Notes: a model not told the origin generated them from the sequence alone. 64,000 nucleotides of DNA from DATDCY01 sp031406795 [NCBI: Candidatus Rokuibacteriota bacterium] (GCA_031406795.1 JANOHV010000072.1:5060-69059), one strand, 5' to 3'; positions 1 through 8,436 are shown, numbered from the stretch's first letter. Numbers and translations are program-made.

Positions 1-1
1 G

Positions 2-112
2 AGCTCCCAGTCGCCGGAGGCCGGGGTCTACCTGGAGGTCACGAGAAGGCTCTTCAATCTTGCGGACCCCCCGGCGGGGCAGGGAGGAGACGAAGGCAAT
101 GGCACGAACTGA
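2..112 (+). CDS. hemA: C-terminal end of glutamyl-tRNA reductase (partial)
   Basis: An open frame enters from the left edge and stops with TGA at 110-112. Its last residues include YLEVTRRLFNL followed by a Gly/Asp-rich tail, which resembles the end of the HemA dimerisation domain. HemA reduces glutamyl-tRNA to glutamate-1-semialdehyde, the first committed step of C5-pathway haem synthesis. It overlaps the hemC start by 14 bases, as expected for a translationally coupled hemA-hemC pair. Only about 36 residues are in the window, so the call rests on position and the short motif. Confidence 0.55.
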   Translation, partial: SSQSPEAGVYLEVTRRLFNLADPPAGQGGDEGNGTN

Positions 113-1046
113 CCGCCCGCTGCGGATCGCCACGCGCAAGAGCGCGCTCGCGCTCTGGCAGGCGAACTTCATCAAGGCCGGCCTCGAGGCGGCGCACCCG
201 GGGCTCGAAGTCGAGCTGGTGCCGCTGATGACGACGGGCGACAAGATCCTCGACGTCCCGCTCGCCAAGGTCGGCGGCAAGGGGCTCTTCACCAAAGAGA
301 TCGAACAGGCGCTGATCGACGAGCGCGCCGACCTGGCCGTGCACAGCATGAAGGACGTGCCGACGCAGCGGGCGCCGGGGCTGATGCTCGCCGGCACCGG
401 CGTGCGCGAGGACGTGCGCGACGCGCTCGTGGCGGCGCGGGTCGGGAGTCTGGAGGAGCTGCCGCGGGGCGGGCGGGTCGGCACGAGCAGCCTGCGTCGC
501 CAGGCCCAGCTGCTGCACCTGCGGCCCGATCTGCAGATCGTCTCGATCCGCGGCAACGTGCAGACCCGGATGAACAAGATCCAGGAGTTGGACCTGGAGG
601 CCGTCGTGCTGGCGGCCGCCGGTCTGCGCCGCCTCGGCTTCGCCGACCGGATCACCCAGTACATTTCCCCGAGCGTCAGCCTCCCGGCGATCGCCCAAGG
701 CGCGCTGGCGCTCGAGATCCGCGCCGACGACGCGCTGACCCTCGAGCGCATCGGCATCTTCCATCATGAACCCACGCAGATCGCGATCACGGCCGAACGG
801 GCCTTCCTCGCGCGTCTCGAGGGCGGCTGCCAGGTGCCGATCGCGGGGCTGGCGAAGATCGAAGGCGACCGCGTGTCGATGGAGGGCCTCGTCGGAAGCG
901 TCGACGGAAAGGTGCTGATCCGCGACCGCGGCGAGGGCCCGGTCGCCGAGGCGGCGCGCGTCGGCCGCGAGCTGGCCGAGAAGATCCTCGACCGCGGCGG
1001 ACGCGCCATTCTCGCGGAAGTCTACAAGAACGAAGGGCCGCACTGA
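99..1046 (+). CDS. hemC: Hydroxymethylbilane synthase (porphobilinogen deaminase)
   Basis: Polymerises four porphobilinogens into hydroxymethylbilane in the cytoplasm. The start ATG at 99 follows GGGAGGAG at 82-89 and gives a 315-residue protein beginning MARTDRPLRIATRKSALALW, a typical HemC N-terminus. The frame is open upstream to a TTG at 60, but that lacks a matching ribosome site. Visible motifs are HSMKDVPT, the arginine-rich GTSSLRRQAQL substrate region, and LEGGCQVP, whose Cys244 carries the dipyrromethane cofactor. Length and motif order match the family. It lies downstream of hemA and upstream of hemD and hemB, with an unusual 342-base palindrome-rich gap before hemD. Confidence 0.97.
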   Translation: MARTDRPLRIATRKSALALWQANFIKAGLEAAHPGLEVELVPLMTTGDKILDVPLAKVGGKGLFTKEIEQALIDERADLAVHSMKDVPTQRAPGLMLAGTGVREDVRDALVAARVGSLEELPRGGRVGTSSLRRQAQLLHLRPDLQIVSIRGNVQTRMNKIQELDLEAVVLAAAGLRRLGFADRITQYISPSVSLPAIAQGALALEIRADDALTLERIGIFHHEPTQIAITAERAFLARLEGGCQVPIAGLAKIEGDRVSMEGLVGSVDGKVLIRDRGEGPVAEAARVGRELAEKILDRGGRAILAEVYKNEGPH

Positions 1047-1057
1047 TCGTGACAAGA

Positions 1058-1252
1058 GGCGACAGCGGGCAGGTGCCGTGCGGTCGCCAGCTGCGCGCTC
1101 GACCGGAGCTTGTCCGCCCCTGCGCTCGAAGCGTGCAACTCGCCCTGCGGGCTCAGACAGCACGCTTCGCCCCTGCGGGGACGCTCCGGTGCGGCCGCTC
1201 CGGTTCCCTCGCGCTCCGCCATGCGCCCGCCCGTCACCTGCCCGCTGTCGCC
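1058..1252. repeat. Nested palindromic element between hemC and hemD
   Basis: The hemC-hemD gap (1047-1388) has no convincing gene. Its left part is a large imperfect palindrome. A perfect 18-bp inverted repeat (GGCGACAGCGGGCAGGTG at 1058-1075, complement at 1235-1252) encloses a second pair, CCGGAGC at 1104-1110 with GCTCCGG near 1182-1188. An inner perfect 10-bp pair, CGAAGCGTGC at 1127-1136 and GCACGCTTCG at 1160-1169, lies inside that. The RNA could fold into one long branched stem. It looks like a non-autonomous palindromic repeat sitting inside the haem operon. Confidence 0.7.
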
Positions 1253-1270
1253 CAAGTCAGTGACAGTAAC

Positions 1271-1320
1271 TGCGGAGGGGTGGCGCGGGGGGGAGGTCTC
1301 CATCGGCGGAACGAAGTGAG
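1271..1320 (+). repeat. Dispersed conserved block, copy 1
   Basis: About 49 bases ending CATCGGCGGAACGAAGTGAG recur, with about five mismatches, in reverse orientation at 42662-42710. Both copies lie upstream of a gene start (hemD here, an acyl-CoA synthetase there), and the sequence after the block stays loosely similar. Neither copy has a convincing ORF. Both look like members of a dispersed repeat family. Confidence 0.65.
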
Positions 1321-1388
1321 TGCCCGCTCGGGGGGCATAAACACGATGGAGGTTCGTAGCGACAGGACCCCGACGACAGACATGGGCT

Positions 1389-2177
1389 ATGCCCGTGGGT
1401 AGTTTGAGCGGGAAGACAGTTCTCGTCACCCGGGCGCCGGGGCAGGCGGGGGAGTTCGCCAAGCTGCTGCGCGAGTGCGGTGCCACGGTCGTCGAAATTC
1501 CGACCATCGAGATCGTCCCGCCGCTGTCGTGGGAGGACGCCGACCGCGCCATCGACCGTCTCCCCGGCTACGACTGGCTGATCCTGACGAGCACCAACGC
1601 CGTCGACTGGTTCTTCCGGCGGGTGCGCGAGCGGCGCGGCGATCTCGCCTGCCTCAAAGGCGTACGCGTCTGCGCCGTCGGCCCCAAAACGCGCGCCGCG
1701 ATCGAGGCCGCCGGCCTCGCCGTCGAGTTCCAGCCTTCGGTCTATCGCGCCGAAGGGTTGATCAACGAGGCGGGCGAAGGCGCCTGGGATGGCAGACGAG
1801 TGCTCTTCCCCCGTGCGGCTGAGGGCCGCGACGTGATACCCGACGAGATGCGGCGCGTCGGCGCGGAGCTGGACCTGGTGACGGTCTACCGGACGGTTCC
1901 CTCTCAGGTGGGGCGCGAAAAGCTGCGATCGCTGCTAGCCGCCGGGACACTCGACGCGGTGACCTTCACGAGCGGCTCGACCGTCAACAGCTTTGTCTCG
2001 CTGCTCGATCCCGCGCAGATCGAAAGCATCGCCGGGCGGGTCGTCGTGGCTTGCATTGGTCCGGTGACCGCGGATGCGGCGCGGGCGGCGGGCCTGCCGG
2101 TGGACGCGCTCGCGCGGGAAGCGACGATGCCGGGGCTCGCGGATGCGCTGGAGGATTATTTCGCGAGGGGGATTTGA
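1389..2177 (+). CDS. hemD: Uroporphyrinogen-III synthase
   Basis: Cyclises hydroxymethylbilane to uroporphyrinogen III with inversion of ring D. The 262-residue product starts [20 protein letters not shown] and shows the family's weakly conserved features: the N-terminal VLVTR strand, the [15 protein letters not shown] segment and the C-terminal [10 protein letters not shown] and [11 protein letters not shown] motifs, which are the two halves of the bilobed HemD fold. The ATG at 1389 is the first in-frame ATG after the palindromic gap. An ATG at 1382 runs straight into a stop. There is no strong ribosome site. hemB follows after 61 bases. Confidence 0.93.
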   Translation: MPVGSLSGKTVLVTRAPGQAGEFAKLLRECGATVVEIPTIEIVPPLSWEDADRAIDRLPGYDWLILTSTNAVDWFFRRVRERRGDLACLKGVRVCAVGPKTRAAIEAAGLAVEFQPSVYRAEGLINEAGEGAWDGRRVLFPRAAEGRDVIPDEMRRVGAELDLVTVYRTVPSQVGREKLRSLLAAGTLDAVTFTSGSTVNSFVSLLDPAQIESIAGRVVVACIGPVTADAARAAGLPVDALAREATMPGLADALEDYFARGI

Positions 2178-2238
2178 CGAGCCTCTGCCAAAGCATATGA
2201 TGTACCCGTTGTCCATTACCCCAGAGAGGAGAACAATT

Positions 2239-3222
2239 ATGTACTTTCCCGTGTACCGCCCGCGGCGGCTGCGACGCACCGAGGCCCTGCGCGGGATGAT
2301 CCGCGAGACCGAGTTGAATGCCAGGGACTTCATCTATCCGCTCTTCGTCGTGCCCGGAGCCGGCGTGAGAAAAGAGATTTCCTCGATGCCGGGGGTCTTC
2401 CAGTTCTCGCAGGAACAGCTCGTGAAAGAGGCCGCCGCAGCCCACGCGCTGGGTGTCCCGGCGGTGATCCTCTTCGGGATCCCCGAGGAGAAGGACGCGG
2501 TCGGTTCGCACGCCAGCCGCGCCGACGGCGTCGTGCAGCGCGCGATCGAGGCGCTCAAGCGCGATCTGCCCTCGCTCGTCGTGGTGACGGACGTCTGCCT
2601 CTGCGAGTACACCGATCACGGGCACTGCGGGATCATCGAGAACGGCGATGTCGCCAACGACCCGACGCTCAGACTCCTCGCGCAGGAGGCGCTCAGCCAC
2701 GCCCGCGCGGGCGCCGACATGGTCGCGCCCTCCGACATGATGGACGGGCGCGTCGGGGCGATCCGCCACGCGCTGGACGACCACGATTTCACGGGCGTGC
2801 CGGTCATGGCCTACTCCGCCAAGTACGCCTCCGGCTTCTACGGGCCGTTCCGCGAGGCCGCGGAGTCCACGCCGCAGTTCGGCGACCGGCGTTCCTACCA
2901 GATGGACCCCGCCAACGGCATCGAGGCGCTGCGGGAGACGCGCCTGGACGTCGAGGAGGGCGCCGACATCGTCATGGTCAAGCCCGCGCTCTCGTACCTG
3001 GACATCATCGCGGCGATCCACACCGAATTCGACCTGCCGGTTGCCGCCTACAACGTCAGCGGGGAGTACGCGATGGTCAAAGCCGCGGCTCAGAAGGGCT
3101 GGATCGACGGCGATCGCGTCATGATGGAGATCCTGACGTCGATCAAACGCGCCGGCGCGGACATGATCCTGACCTATCACGCCAAGGAGGCGGCGGCGCT
3201 GCTCAAGGCAACCGGGATCTGA
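2239..3222 (+). CDS. hemB: Delta-aminolevulinic acid dehydratase (porphobilinogen synthase)
   Basis: Condenses two 5-aminolevulinates to porphobilinogen. The ATG at 2239 follows GAGAGGAGA and gives 327 residues starting [20 protein letters not shown], the standard HemB beginning. The frame is open further upstream, but that stretch overlaps hemD and does not resemble HemB. Catalytic lysine regions [16 protein letters not shown] and [11 protein letters not shown] are present. The metal site reads [14 protein letters not shown], the cysteine-rich form that predicts a zinc enzyme. Last gene of the hem cluster in this window. Confidence 0.97.
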   Translation: MYFPVYRPRRLRRTEALRGMIRETELNARDFIYPLFVVPGAGVRKEISSMPGVFQFSQEQLVKEAAAAHALGVPAVILFGIPEEKDAVGSHASRADGVVQRAIEALKRDLPSLVVVTDVCLCEYTDHGHCGIIENGDVANDPTLRLLAQEALSHARAGADMVAPSDMMDGRVGAIRHALDDHDFTGVPVMAYSAKYASGFYGPFREAAESTPQFGDRRSYQMDPANGIEALRETRLDVEEGADIVMVKPALSYLDIIAAIHTEFDLPVAAYNVSGEYAMVKAAAQKGWIDGDRVMMEILTSIKRAGADMILTYHAKEAAALLKATGI

Positions 3223-3270
3223 CTGGCTGCCGCAGGCCCCGAAACCGGCCGGCCGGCACCCGGACCGGAA

Positions 3271-3657
3271 CTACCTCAGCGTGACGCAGCCGGCGGGGAG
3301 TTCGTGCGTGCCGAAGCCCTTGACTTCGAGGTCGCCGATCTTCAGCAGCTGCGCCGTGTACACATCCTCGAGAACGGTGGCCATGAGGTCCGATGCGACC
3401 TTGTCGTAGTGCGCGCCGGCGAGGACATCGATCCTGGCGTTCTCGCCGACCACGCACAGGGTGGTCAGAATCCAGAACTTCTTCCCCGCGTCGTCCATGA
3501 CCTTGATGGCCGTGAAGGTGCCGACGTCGGTCTTGGAGATCACGGTGCCGGAGCGCAGCGGAACGATCGCCGCTTGTGCCCGCGGGGCGGACGCCAGCGT
3601 GCCCAGGGCGAAAAGAACCACGGAAACCAGCATTGTTCGTGCGATGCTTCTCGTCAT
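3271..3657 (-). CDS. Small exported protein of unknown function
   Basis: 128 residues with a clear signal peptide (hydrophobic stretch LVSVVLFALGTL, cleavage predicted after AQAA). The mature part contains SGTVISKTDVGTFTAIKV and KKFWILTT, a pattern reminiscent of the small beta-barrel domain of NrfJ-like periplasmic proteins found near cytochrome genes. That resemblance is only by eye and low in certainty. It is transcribed away from hemB, toward it on the opposite strand, with a 48-base gap. The next gene upstream on the same strand encodes a protein with a haem-binding motif, which fits an envelope redox context. No catalytic residues can be named. Confidence 0.7.
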   Translation of the reverse strand: MTRSIARTMLVSVVLFALGTLASAPRAQAAIVPLRSGTVISKTDVGTFTAIKVMDDAGKKFWILTTLCVVGENARIDVLAGAHYDKVASDLMATVLEDVYTAQLLKIGDLEVKGFGTHELPAGCVTLR

Positions 3658-3795
3658 GGCGTCCCCCTGTCTGCGGCTACGCTCCCGGGCGACCGCGAAT
3701 CAGCTGCGGGTACCGAAAACCCAAAACGCCATGAATATCACGCCGCGGCGCGAGGATGTCAAGGAATGGGGTCTGTGCGCGTTTCCCCGCTTCCC

Positions 3796-3828
3796 GCCGC
3801 CGCTGCGACGATCCTTGTCGCAGGCGGC
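3796..3828 (-). terminator. Strong stem-loop downstream of the CXXCH gene
   Basis: A GC-rich hairpin (arms around CTGCGAC and GTCGCAG, extended by GCCGCC/GGCGGC) lies just past the stop of the 3842 gene. It has no U-run in that gene's direction, so intrinsic termination is uncertain. It may instead protect the mRNA 3' end. Confidence 0.4.
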
Positions 3829-3841
3829 TTTCGGAAGAGGG

Positions 3842-4078
3842 CTAGTTGGCCTGCGGGCGCACGGCGCAGGGAAGCGTGGCCACTCGAAGGGAGGAGCGGG
3901 CAAACGACCCGTCGTGGCAGTAGGTGCACGGGCTTGCCTGCTGCAAGCCCTTGACGAAGTACGTGGTCTGGACACTCTTCTGCGTCATGTAGCTCATGAC
4001 TCCCATCAGCGCGAAGGCGAAAACGGCCAAGGTCAGCAGCGACGGCAACACCAGAATCCTGAATGATCGAGCCATCAT
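3842..4078 (-). CDS. Small membrane-anchored protein with one c-type haem motif
   Basis: A 78-residue protein starting MMARSFRILVLP. One N-terminal transmembrane helix (about residues 8-28) is followed by a short tail holding CTYCH at 51-55, the CXXCH site for covalent haem c attachment. The tail would face the periplasm. The family is not recognised. The predicted start is the ATG pair at 4076-4078 after GGGGGATGGG. An upstream in-frame start is possible but would prepend a polar stretch before the helix. It is divergent from the chemoreceptor gene at 4270 and shares with it a region holding a CRP/FNR-like palindrome. It could be a mini-cytochrome, but one motif in a short protein is weak proof. 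Confidence 0.6.
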   Translation of the reverse strand: MMARSFRILVLPSLLTLAVFAFALMGVMSYMTQKSVQTTYFVKGLQQASPCTYCHDGSFARSSLRVATLPCAVRPQAN

Positions 4079-4150
4079 CCCATCCCCCGTGCAGTGGCCG
4101 CTATGACTCTCTTCATGCAATGAAAGATAGCTTGGCGGCGACCGCAGGGA

Positions 4151-4166
4151 AGTGACCAGCGTCACC
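4151..4166. promoter_or_regulatory. Possible CRP/FNR-type operator
   Basis: AGTGACCAGCGTCACC contains GTGA-N6-TCAC, the half-site spacing of the CRP/FNR family. It is followed by an unusually AT-rich patch (TAAATAATAATG) between two divergent genes. The match is to the core only. No regulator gene is nearby. Confidence 0.35.
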
Positions 4167-4269
4167 GGGGTAAATAATAATGTTTTGGTTGCTCCCGGCC
4201 TGCTCCGGTGCTACGGTCAGCGAGTAGGCCGCAGTCGAAGCGTCGGGCCGTGAAGAGGGGGAGAGCGTC

Positions 4270-6261
4270 ATGCAGGTGAGCGGATCGGCGCTGCGTTCCA
4301 TCACCGCCAAATTCATGATCTTCACCACGCTGCTGACGGTGCTGCTGCTCGGGGCCCAGGGGATCTACGTCGTCCGCAGCAACAACAGTTTCGCCCGCTC
4401 GCTGCTCCAGGTCCGCGGCGAGGAGCTCCAGAGCAGCCTCGAGGCCGGTCTCCGGCACGGGTATCTGACGGTGGCGGCCGGGACGCTGCTCACGGTGCTG
4501 CTGTTCGTCGGCGGGATCTACCTGCTCACGCGCTGGGTCGTGACCCGCCCGCTCGCGCGGCTGGCGCGCACCATGGGCGCCGTGGCCGCCGGCGACCTCA
4601 CCGCGCGGGCCGATGCCGGCGGCCAGGACGAGATCGGCAGCCTGGCGCGGGACGCGAATCGGATGATCGACTCCCTCGCGGTGCTCATCGGCAGGGTCAA
4701 GGTCTCTTCCGGCCGGATCTCCGAGGCCTCGGACCGGATTGCCGAAACCTCGATGCGCGTCGCGCTGGCCGCGAGCGATTCGGCGGCGACGTCGGAGCAG
4801 ACCGCGCGACTGAACGAGTCCTCGGCCACCGCCGTCGAGCAGACCACCGCGACGATGCACGAGATGTCGACGAACATCCAGAGCATCGCCCGCAGCACCC
4901 AGGACCAGGCCGCCGCCGTCACGGAGACCTCCGCCTCGGCCGAGCAGATGGCCGCGGCCATCGGCCGCATCGCCGCGACGGTGAACCAGTTCGTGGAACT
5001 CTCCCGAAAGGCCCGGGAGGCGGTCACCAACGGCCTCGATGCTGTGAGCAGGTCCGTGCGGGGCACCGACGAGATCAGCGGTTCGATCTCGCGCTCGGCC
5101 GCCACGATCTCCGCCCTCGGGGGGCGCGTCGAGGACATCGGCCGGATCGTGGACGTCATCGACGAGATCGCCGATCAGACGAACCTGCTCGCGCTCAACG
5201 CCGCGATCGAGGCGGCCCGCGCCGGCGAGCACGGACTGGGCTTTGCGGTGGTCGCGGACGAGGTGCGCAAGCTCGCGGAGCGCTCGGCGCGCTCGACCCG
5301 GGAGATCGCCGAGCTGATCTCGGGCATCCAGCGGGAATCCCAGTCCGCCGTGTCGCTCATGGAGCGTTCGACGGAGTTCGTGCAGAACGGCGTCGAGCTG
5401 AGCCGCCGCGTCGAGGCGTCGCTGCGCACCATCGAGGGGCACGTGGTCGAGGTCGACCGCTATGCCCGCGAGATCGGCGCGGCGACCCAGGAGCAGTCAC
5501 GCGGCAGCAGCCAGGTCGCCAAGGCCACGGAGAACCTGCGCGAGATCACGCAGGAGATCGGCTCTGCGGCCGACGAGCAGGCCGTGGCGGCCGAACAGAT
5601 CGTCAGGACGATGGAGCGCATGCGCGGACAGCTGCACCAGGGGGCGGCCCAGAGCGCAGCGCTGGCGCAGACCGCGGAGGAGCTGCACCGCACCAGCGAC
5701 ACGGATCTGGCGGGGGCCGTGAAGAAGCTGCGCGAGCAGGCCGACGAGTTCCGCCAGATCGTCGGCATGTTCACGATCGAGTCCGGTCAGAAAACGGATC
5801 GGGAGCTCGAAGCCCTGCTCGGCGCCTCCGCGCGCGAGTTCGCGGAGAAGCTGCTCCGGGATCTCGAGGCGGGCAAGCTCCGCACCGAAGAGCTGTTCGA
5901 CGAGAGCTACCAGCCGGCCGAGGGGGGGAAGTTCACCAGCCGGGCCTCGGCCTATTTCGGCACCGAGATCCTGCCGAAACTCGCGGCCTGGAAACGCGCG
6001 CACGAAAGCCTCATCTATGTGGTGGCGATGGATCGCAACGGGTTCATGCCGGTGCATCTTCTGCCCGCGCGGACCGGCGTCATCATGAAGGACCCGGTGT
6101 CCCGGCAGGGCGCCCTCTCCGATAAGCTCATCGGCCAGACCTTCCGGCGCCCGATCGAGGCCGGCGGCGAACTCGTGGTCGACATCGCGACTCCGATCGC
6201 GATCGACGGCCGGCACTGGGGCTGCCTGAGGTTCGGCTACCTGCCGAAGGCGGGAAGCTGA
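4270..6261 (+). CDS. Methyl-accepting chemotaxis protein with C-terminal sensor-like domain
   Basis: 663-residue chemoreceptor. Two transmembrane helices (about 15-35 and 60-85) enclose only some 25 periplasmic residues, too few for a normal ligand-binding domain. A HAMP domain follows (about 85-145), then the long signalling coiled coil with the conserved hairpin tip EIADQTNLLALNAAIEAARA near residue 300. After the signalling domain, at about 515-663, is an extra globular domain containing VVAMDRNGFMPVHLLPAR and VDIATPIAIDGRHWGCLRFG. This Cache/PAS-like module occurs at the C-terminus of some chemoreceptors. It implies sensing in the cytoplasm. Start ATG follows GAGGGGGAGAG. It is divergent from the small CXXCH gene, so redox or energy taxis is a reasonable guess. 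No che genes are in the window. Confidence 0.93.
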   Translation: MQVSGSALRSITAKFMIFTTLLTVLLLGAQGIYVVRSNNSFARSLLQVRGEELQSSLEAGLRHGYLTVAAGTLLTVLLFVGGIYLLTRWVVTRPLARLARTMGAVAAGDLTARADAGGQDEIGSLARDANRMIDSLAVLIGRVKVSSGRISEASDRIAETSMRVALAASDSAATSEQTARLNESSATAVEQTTATMHEMSTNIQSIARSTQDQAAAVTETSASAEQMAAAIGRIAATVNQFVELSRKAREAVTNGLDAVSRSVRGTDEISGSISRSAATISALGGRVEDIGRIVDVIDEIADQTNLLALNAAIEAARAGEHGLGFAVVADEVRKLAERSARSTREIAELISGIQRESQSAVSLMERSTEFVQNGVELSRRVEASLRTIEGHVVEVDRYAREIGAATQEQSRGSSQVAKATENLREITQEIGSAADEQAVAAEQIVRTMERMRGQLHQGAAQSAALAQTAEELHRTSDTDLAGAVKKLREQADEFRQIVGMFTIESGQKTDRELEALLGASAREFAEKLLRDLEAGKLRTEELFDESYQPAEGGKFTSRASAYFGTEILPKLAAWKRAHESLIYVVAMDRNGFMPVHLLPARTGVIMKDPVSRQGALSDKLIGQTFRRPIEAGGELVVDIATPIAIDGRHWGCLRFGYLPKAGS

Positions 6262-6286
6262 TCCATCCCGTCTTCCCGTTGCGGCC

Positions 6287-8380
6287 TCAGCGGATGACGT
6301 ATCCCAGCGGAATCGTGCCCGCAAACCCGAAGAACACCCGCCCGAGCCCTGCCGCGCTCCTGGCCAGATCCCATTCTCCGACGCGTGCCGTATAGAGACC
6401 GACGTCGTCCCTGCCGTCGCAGTCGAAGTCGCCGACGACCGGTTCAGCCGCAGTGGTCCAATTCGCCTGCCAGAAACCCTCAGTGCTCTTGAAGAGAAAC
6501 ATCCGCCCGAACTGGGCAGGCACCGAATCGTAGAGACCGATGTCGTCGCGGCCGTCACCGTCGAAATCGCCCACGAAAGGGATGGTCCCCGGGTAGCCGA
6601 ATGCGGTCTCAGAGTACCCCTTCGTGCTCTTGAAAAGGTGCCAGGCGCCGGCGGGCGGATAGTAGACGCCGAAGTCGTCGCGGCCGTCGCCGTCGAAATC
6701 GCCCACGACCGGGATGGTCCCGGCGAAGCCGAATCGGGTCTCGAAGAACCCCTCCGCGCTCTTGAAAAGGTACCAGGCGCCGGCGGGCGGATAGTAGACG
6801 CCGAAGTCGTCGCGGCCGTCGCCGTCGAAATCGCCGACGACCGGAAGAGTGCCCTCGTAGCCGAATTGGGTTTGCCAGAATCCTTCCGTGCTCCTGAAGA
6901 TATACCAGTTCCCCAGCGGCGGGTAGAAAGCACCGACATCGGCCCGCCCGTCGCCGTCGAAATCTCCGGTGACGGGAATCGTGCCTGCGAAGCCGAACGG
7001 GGTCGTCCAATACCCCTCCTGGCTCCGATACTGGAACCAGGTGCTGCTCGCGGGATCATAGCAGCCGATCTCCGAACAGCCGTCGCCGTCGAAATCGTTC
7101 ACTCTTCTGGTCTCTCCCCGGGGTCCCTGCGTGGTCACGGTGAAGGCGCCGCTGGTGTCCCCGATCGTCAGCGTGGCGCTCGCCGCCGTCGCGGGGCTGG
7201 CCGACGAGACCAGTCTCAGCTTGACGTTGTTGCCGTTGTTCACCGTTCCCGGCAGGCTGGTGTAAGCACCGCCGTCGACCGAGTATTCGCCGGCCGCGAC
7301 GGAAATTGGCGCCGAAGAGCAGATGCCGCTCACGTGGATTTCTGCAGTCGCGGCCGCAACGCTGTTGACGGCCGCTCCCGTGCGATTCAGGAAGACGAAC
7401 GGGTCGGGCGTCGCCGGCGTGCAGCTGCGGCGAAGGATCGTGCCGCCGTTGCCGACGACAAAGAGGTCCAGGGACGAGGAGCCCCAGATCCCCGCGAGTT
7501 TCACCGATGTCCCGGAAACCATGGGCGACGACGCCGTCCCATTGAAGTGGACGATCCTGCCGCCGTCGCCGCAGAGATAGATGTCGTTCGGCGATAGGCC
7601 CCAGGCATCGCCTCCCGCAAGGAGACCGCCCACCTTCGTCCACGCCGATCCATCGTAATGCAGCCCGAGTCCGAATGCGTAAATGTCGCTCGACGAGGAG
7701 CCCCAAATATCCCCTAACCCCCCCGATGTTTGGGAGACCATGGTCGTCCACGCCGATCCGTCATAGTGCAGGATAAGAAAATGGGAGGCACCGAGCTGCG
7801 CGTTTTGATCGATGTCCTGGTAAAAGCCGGCAACGAACACGTTGCTTGACGATGTGCCCCAGATCGATCCGAAGATGGTGTTAGAGGGCAGACGTGTTCC
7901 GTCCACTATCATTGTCATTGGCAGCCACGTCGAACCGTCAAAGTGCAGGAGGATCGTGTGGAAGAAGCCAACGGCGAAGACGTCGCTCGCCGACGAGCCC
8001 CAGATTGCCGTGAGAGGTCCAGTTGTGCCGGAGGGTATGGCCGACCACATCGAGCCGTCGAAGTGCAGGATCGTGCCGCCGTTGCCGATGGCGAAGACAT
8101 CGTTCGCCGACGAGCCCCAGATTGCCCAGAGATCTGCCGTTGTGCCGGATGCCATTGACGACCACGTCAAGCCGTCAAAGTGCTGGATTGTGCCCTGGGT
8201 GCCCACGGCGAAGACGTCGCTCGCGGACGAGCCCCAAATAGCCGTGAGATGTTGCGTGGTGCCGGAGGGCATGGCCGCCCAATCGGCCCCCCCCGATACA
8301 TCCGCCATAGTAAGCAGGACCAGGCAAGCAATGCACGCGACAACGAACGCTCTGGTTTTCATGCGGACGCTCCTTTTCAT
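6287..8380 (-). CDS. Secreted propeller and FG-GAP-like repeat protein A
   Basis: About 697 residues. A signal peptide is followed by seven or eight roughly 40-residue repeats built on IWGSSASDVFAVG...GTILHFDGS.W, a beta-propeller pattern, to about residue 320. A beta-sandwich-like segment with AAGEYSVDGGAYTSLPG follows at about 330-420. Then come about seven repeats of GDFDGDGRDDFGVYYPP, FG-GAP/VCBS-like blades in which DxDxDG can bind calcium, to the C-terminus. It is probably an extracellular or surface protein; the ligand is unknown and no catalytic site is visible. Two in-frame ATGs (8380 and 8362) each have their own AGGAG because of an 18-bp tandem duplication. The paralogue at 9189-11273 has the same architecture. 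Confidence 0.85.
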   Translation of the reverse strand: MKRSVRMKTRAFVVACIACLVLLTMADVSGGADWAAMPSGTTQHLTAIWGSSASDVFAVGTQGTIQHFDGLTWSSMASGTTADLWAIWGSSANDVFAIGNGGTILHFDGSMWSAIPSGTTGPLTAIWGSSASDVFAVGFFHTILLHFDGSTWLPMTMIVDGTRLPSNTIFGSIWGTSSSNVFVAGFYQDIDQNAQLGASHFLILHYDGSAWTTMVSQTSGGLGDIWGSSSSDIYAFGLGLHYDGSAWTKVGGLLAGGDAWGLSPNDIYLCGDGGRIVHFNGTASSPMVSGTSVKLAGIWGSSSLDLFVVGNGGTILRRSCTPATPDPFVFLNRTGAAVNSVAAATAEIHVSGICSSAPISVAAGEYSVDGGAYTSLPGTVNNGNNVKLRLVSSASPATAASATLTIGDTSGAFTVTTQGPRGETRRVNDFDGDGCSEIGCYDPASSTWFQYRSQEGYWTTPFGFAGTIPVTGDFDGDGRADVGAFYPPLGNWYIFRSTEGFWQTQFGYEGTLPVVGDFDGDGRDDFGVYYPPAGAWYLFKSAEGFFETRFGFAGTIPVVGDFDGDGRDDFGVYYPPAGAWHLFKSTKGYSETAFGYPGTIPFVGDFDGDGRDDIGLYDSVPAQFGRMFLFKSTEGFWQANWTTAAEPVVGDFDCDGRDDVGLYTARVGEWDLARSAAGLGRVFFGFAGTIPLGYVIR

Positions 8381-8392
8381 GCGGACGCTCCT
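8357..8392 (-). repeat. Tandem duplication of ribosome site plus start codon, copy A
   Basis: Two perfect 18-bp units, read on the minus strand as AGGAGCGTCCGCATGAAA, lie end to end. Each unit holds a Shine-Dalgarno (AGGAG), a 7-base spacer and ATG, and the two starts are in frame. Either can begin the protein, which then differs by six residues at its N-terminus. The same arrangement is kept in the paralogue. Confidence 0.8.
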
Positions 8393-8427
8393 CGTTCCGG
8401 GCGAAGGAGGCACGGAAAGTCAGACAT

Positions 8428-8436
8428 AGTGTAGCA
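8428..8436 (-). promoter_or_regulatory. Extended -10 promoter of repeat protein A
   Basis: On the minus strand the sequence reads TGCTACACT (TGN plus a -10 hexamer), about 45 bases before the start codons. No good -35 is seen. The corresponding site of the paralogue is TGCTATACT, and some 35 bases upstream of it are also conserved. Confidence 0.55.

Noticed and set aside
1049-1402. Short open frames in the hemC-hemD gap
   Set aside because: They follow the palindrome and the dispersed block, have no ribosome site and no protein-like composition. Similarity to the frame at 42.7 kb comes from the DNA repeat.
1984-3180. Long antisense open frame opposite hemB (398 codons)
   Set aside because: High-GC codon bias makes the complementary strand open too. 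The product has repetitive Arg/Asp/His-rich composition and no family features, and hemB is certain.
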